NCBI RefSeq assembly: GCF_000974485.1
Contig: NZ_BBOM01000006.1
Coordinates: 62,001 to 126,000 of the forward strand
From: Streptomyces sp. NBRC 109706
Lineage (GTDB): Bacteria > Actinomycetota > Actinomycetes > Streptomycetales > Streptomycetaceae
Length of the DNA stretch: 64,000 nucleotides
Direction of reading: 5' to 3'
Shown: in pieces, positions 63,394-64,000 of the stretch
Numbering within the stretch: the first letter of the stretch is position 1
Layout of the letters: every line of letters begins with the position of its first letter
Notes under the pieces: model-generated
What the model saw: only the letters and a program-made list of their open reading frames with translations
Told to the model about the DNA's origin: nothing
The model's database searches: none
Made by a program: the position numbers and the translations under genes

Positions 63394-64000
63394 TTACTCA
63401 CGTTCAAACGTCAAGATCACTTCTTCCTTCATCCTTCCGGAAAGCGCATTTTTCGCATTCCCAGGAGGAGGAAGGTAGCGCCGATTTTCAGGAAGTTCCC
63501 GGGACAATCGCGATCGAACTCGCAGACCATTCCACTGCCCAAGCCGCCGCAGAATTACCTCGATCGAGATTGGGACCCCATTCATTCGGGCATCAGCCAT
63601 AACAAACGAGATGGCGCCGCCAGGCTTAACCACTCTCGAAAGTTCACTCATGACTTGATCTATATCAGTCACGTAGCGACCGATGATACGAAGAGATCGA
63701 TCAGGCAAAGCTCCCTCGAACGAGCACTTCACAATCTCACCAAGAGGTGCCTCAACGGAAATGCCGGTTTCAGATCCGATATTCTCCGCTCGCAGCGACC
63801 TGAGGTAGGAAATTGAATACCCCATCCACACCAGGCTTAGGCGATGCCCACGCAGATAGTCGATAGCAATCAAGTAGGGAGGACTAGTCATAACAGCATC
63901 GACGCTCTCGCGCCCTAAGGGCAGCTTACGCGCATCAGCACGCAATATCACGGGAACGTCAGAGGAACCCCCTACAGGACGATGCGCCCTTGAATTGCCT
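63394..64000 (-). CDS. DNA methyltransferase, 5' part beyond the window
   Basis: The frame is open to the right edge, so its start lies outside. The visible part has ILRADARKLPLGRESVDAV then catalytic motif IV TSPPYLIAIDYLRGHRLSLVW, followed by VVKPGGAISFVMADARMNGVPI. This fits an amino-methyltransferase (N6-adenine or N4-cytosine) of the TSPPY type, which adds a methyl group to DNA. Such genes are usually part of restriction-modification or larger defence modules. The FxGxG motif would lie upstream or downstream depending on class and cannot be judged here. Confidence 0.82.
   Translation of the reverse strand, partial: GNSRAHRPVGGSSDVPVILRADARKLPLGRESVDAVMTSPPYLIAIDYLRGHRLSLVWMGYSISYLRSLRAENIGSETGISVEAPLGEIVKCSFEGALPDRSLRIIGRYVTDIDQVMSELSRVVKPGGAISFVMADARMNGVPISIEVILRRLGQWNGLRVRSRLSRELPENRRYLPPPGNAKNALSGRMKEEVILTFERE

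Larger units (their letters stand above)
50881..64000. mobile_element. Integrative mobilizable element in tRNA-Gly, right end not seen
   Basis: From the 3' half of tRNA-Gly to the window edge: tyrosine integrase and excisionase, DUF3631 ATPase, DUF2637 protein, MobC, candidate oriT, relaxase, XRE/DUF397/DUF6879 regulators, Nudix/HemC cassette and a DNA methyltransferase. No second copy of the tRNA 3' end was found, so attR lies beyond 64,000. No TraB/FtsK translocase is visible, so mobilisation by a helper is inferred. Codon use and GC shift downwards near the right edge. Confidence 0.8.

Noticed and set aside
62686..64000. A second copy of the tRNA-Gly 3' end (attR)
   Set aside because: No repeat of the tRNA's 3' sequence could be found up to the window edge.

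Overview
The window is high-GC actinobacterial chromosome, almost certainly Streptomyces or a close relative. The evidence is GTG starts, many GTGA/ATGA/TGATG stop-start overlaps, a perfect Streptomyces-type parS palindrome, HspR (HAIR) operators beside clpB and dnaK, and several actinobacterial families (DUF3151, DUF2617, DUF397, DUF5753, class F sortase).

Positions 1-50,900 are mostly core chromosome. From the left they hold purD; a repeat-filled gap; an unrecognised gene; a GntR regulator divergent from a DJ-1/PfpI-MarR pair; two paralogous membrane Ser/Thr kinases; purA and a diacylglycerol-kinase-like gene; and a second repeat-filled gap. Next come a GbsR/MarR regulator, a surface protein with a class F sortase, kynureninase, DUF3151, fructose-bisphosphate aldolase, parS, pyrE, a mutarotase, an SRPBCC protein, a truncated membrane spermidine synthase and DUF2617. 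A five-gene peptide/oligopeptide ABC transporter (SBP-permease-permease-ATPase-ATPase) follows. Then come a thiamine-binding-like protein, a YbjN protein and clpB, then a frameshifted nucleotidyltransferase, a secreted protease and a PAP2 phosphatase. The heat-shock operon dnaK-grpE-dnaJ-hspR is followed by a SpoIIE phosphatase, a PGRP amidase, an F420-type reductase, DUF488, an MFS pump with an FMN reductase (SoxR-like box upstream), a large Fe-S oxidoreductase, a Yip1 protein and dcd.

From tRNA-Gly(CCC) at 50,847 to the right edge lies a mobile element whose far end is not in the window. It carries a tyrosine integrase whose reading frame runs through the tRNA gene, an excisionase, a DUF3631 ATPase, a DUF2637 membrane protein, MobC, a candidate oriT and a relaxase. 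No FtsK/TraB translocase is visible, so it looks like a mobilizable rather than a self-transmissible element. Its cargo is a DUF397/XRE-DUF5753/DUF6879 regulatory block and, divergently, a translationally coupled cassette: two short ORFs, a degenerate Nudix protein, a CxxC protein, a canonical Nudix hydrolase and a HemC (hydroxymethylbilane synthase) homologue with its key residues kept. A lower-GC stretch follows, then a DNA methyltransferase that runs off the right edge and may mark a defence module.

The most interesting targets are the Nudix/CxxC/Nudix/HemC cassette on the mobile element, the integrase-tRNA read-through, the SoxR-like box upstream of the FMN reductase and efflux pump, and the truncated spermidine synthase.
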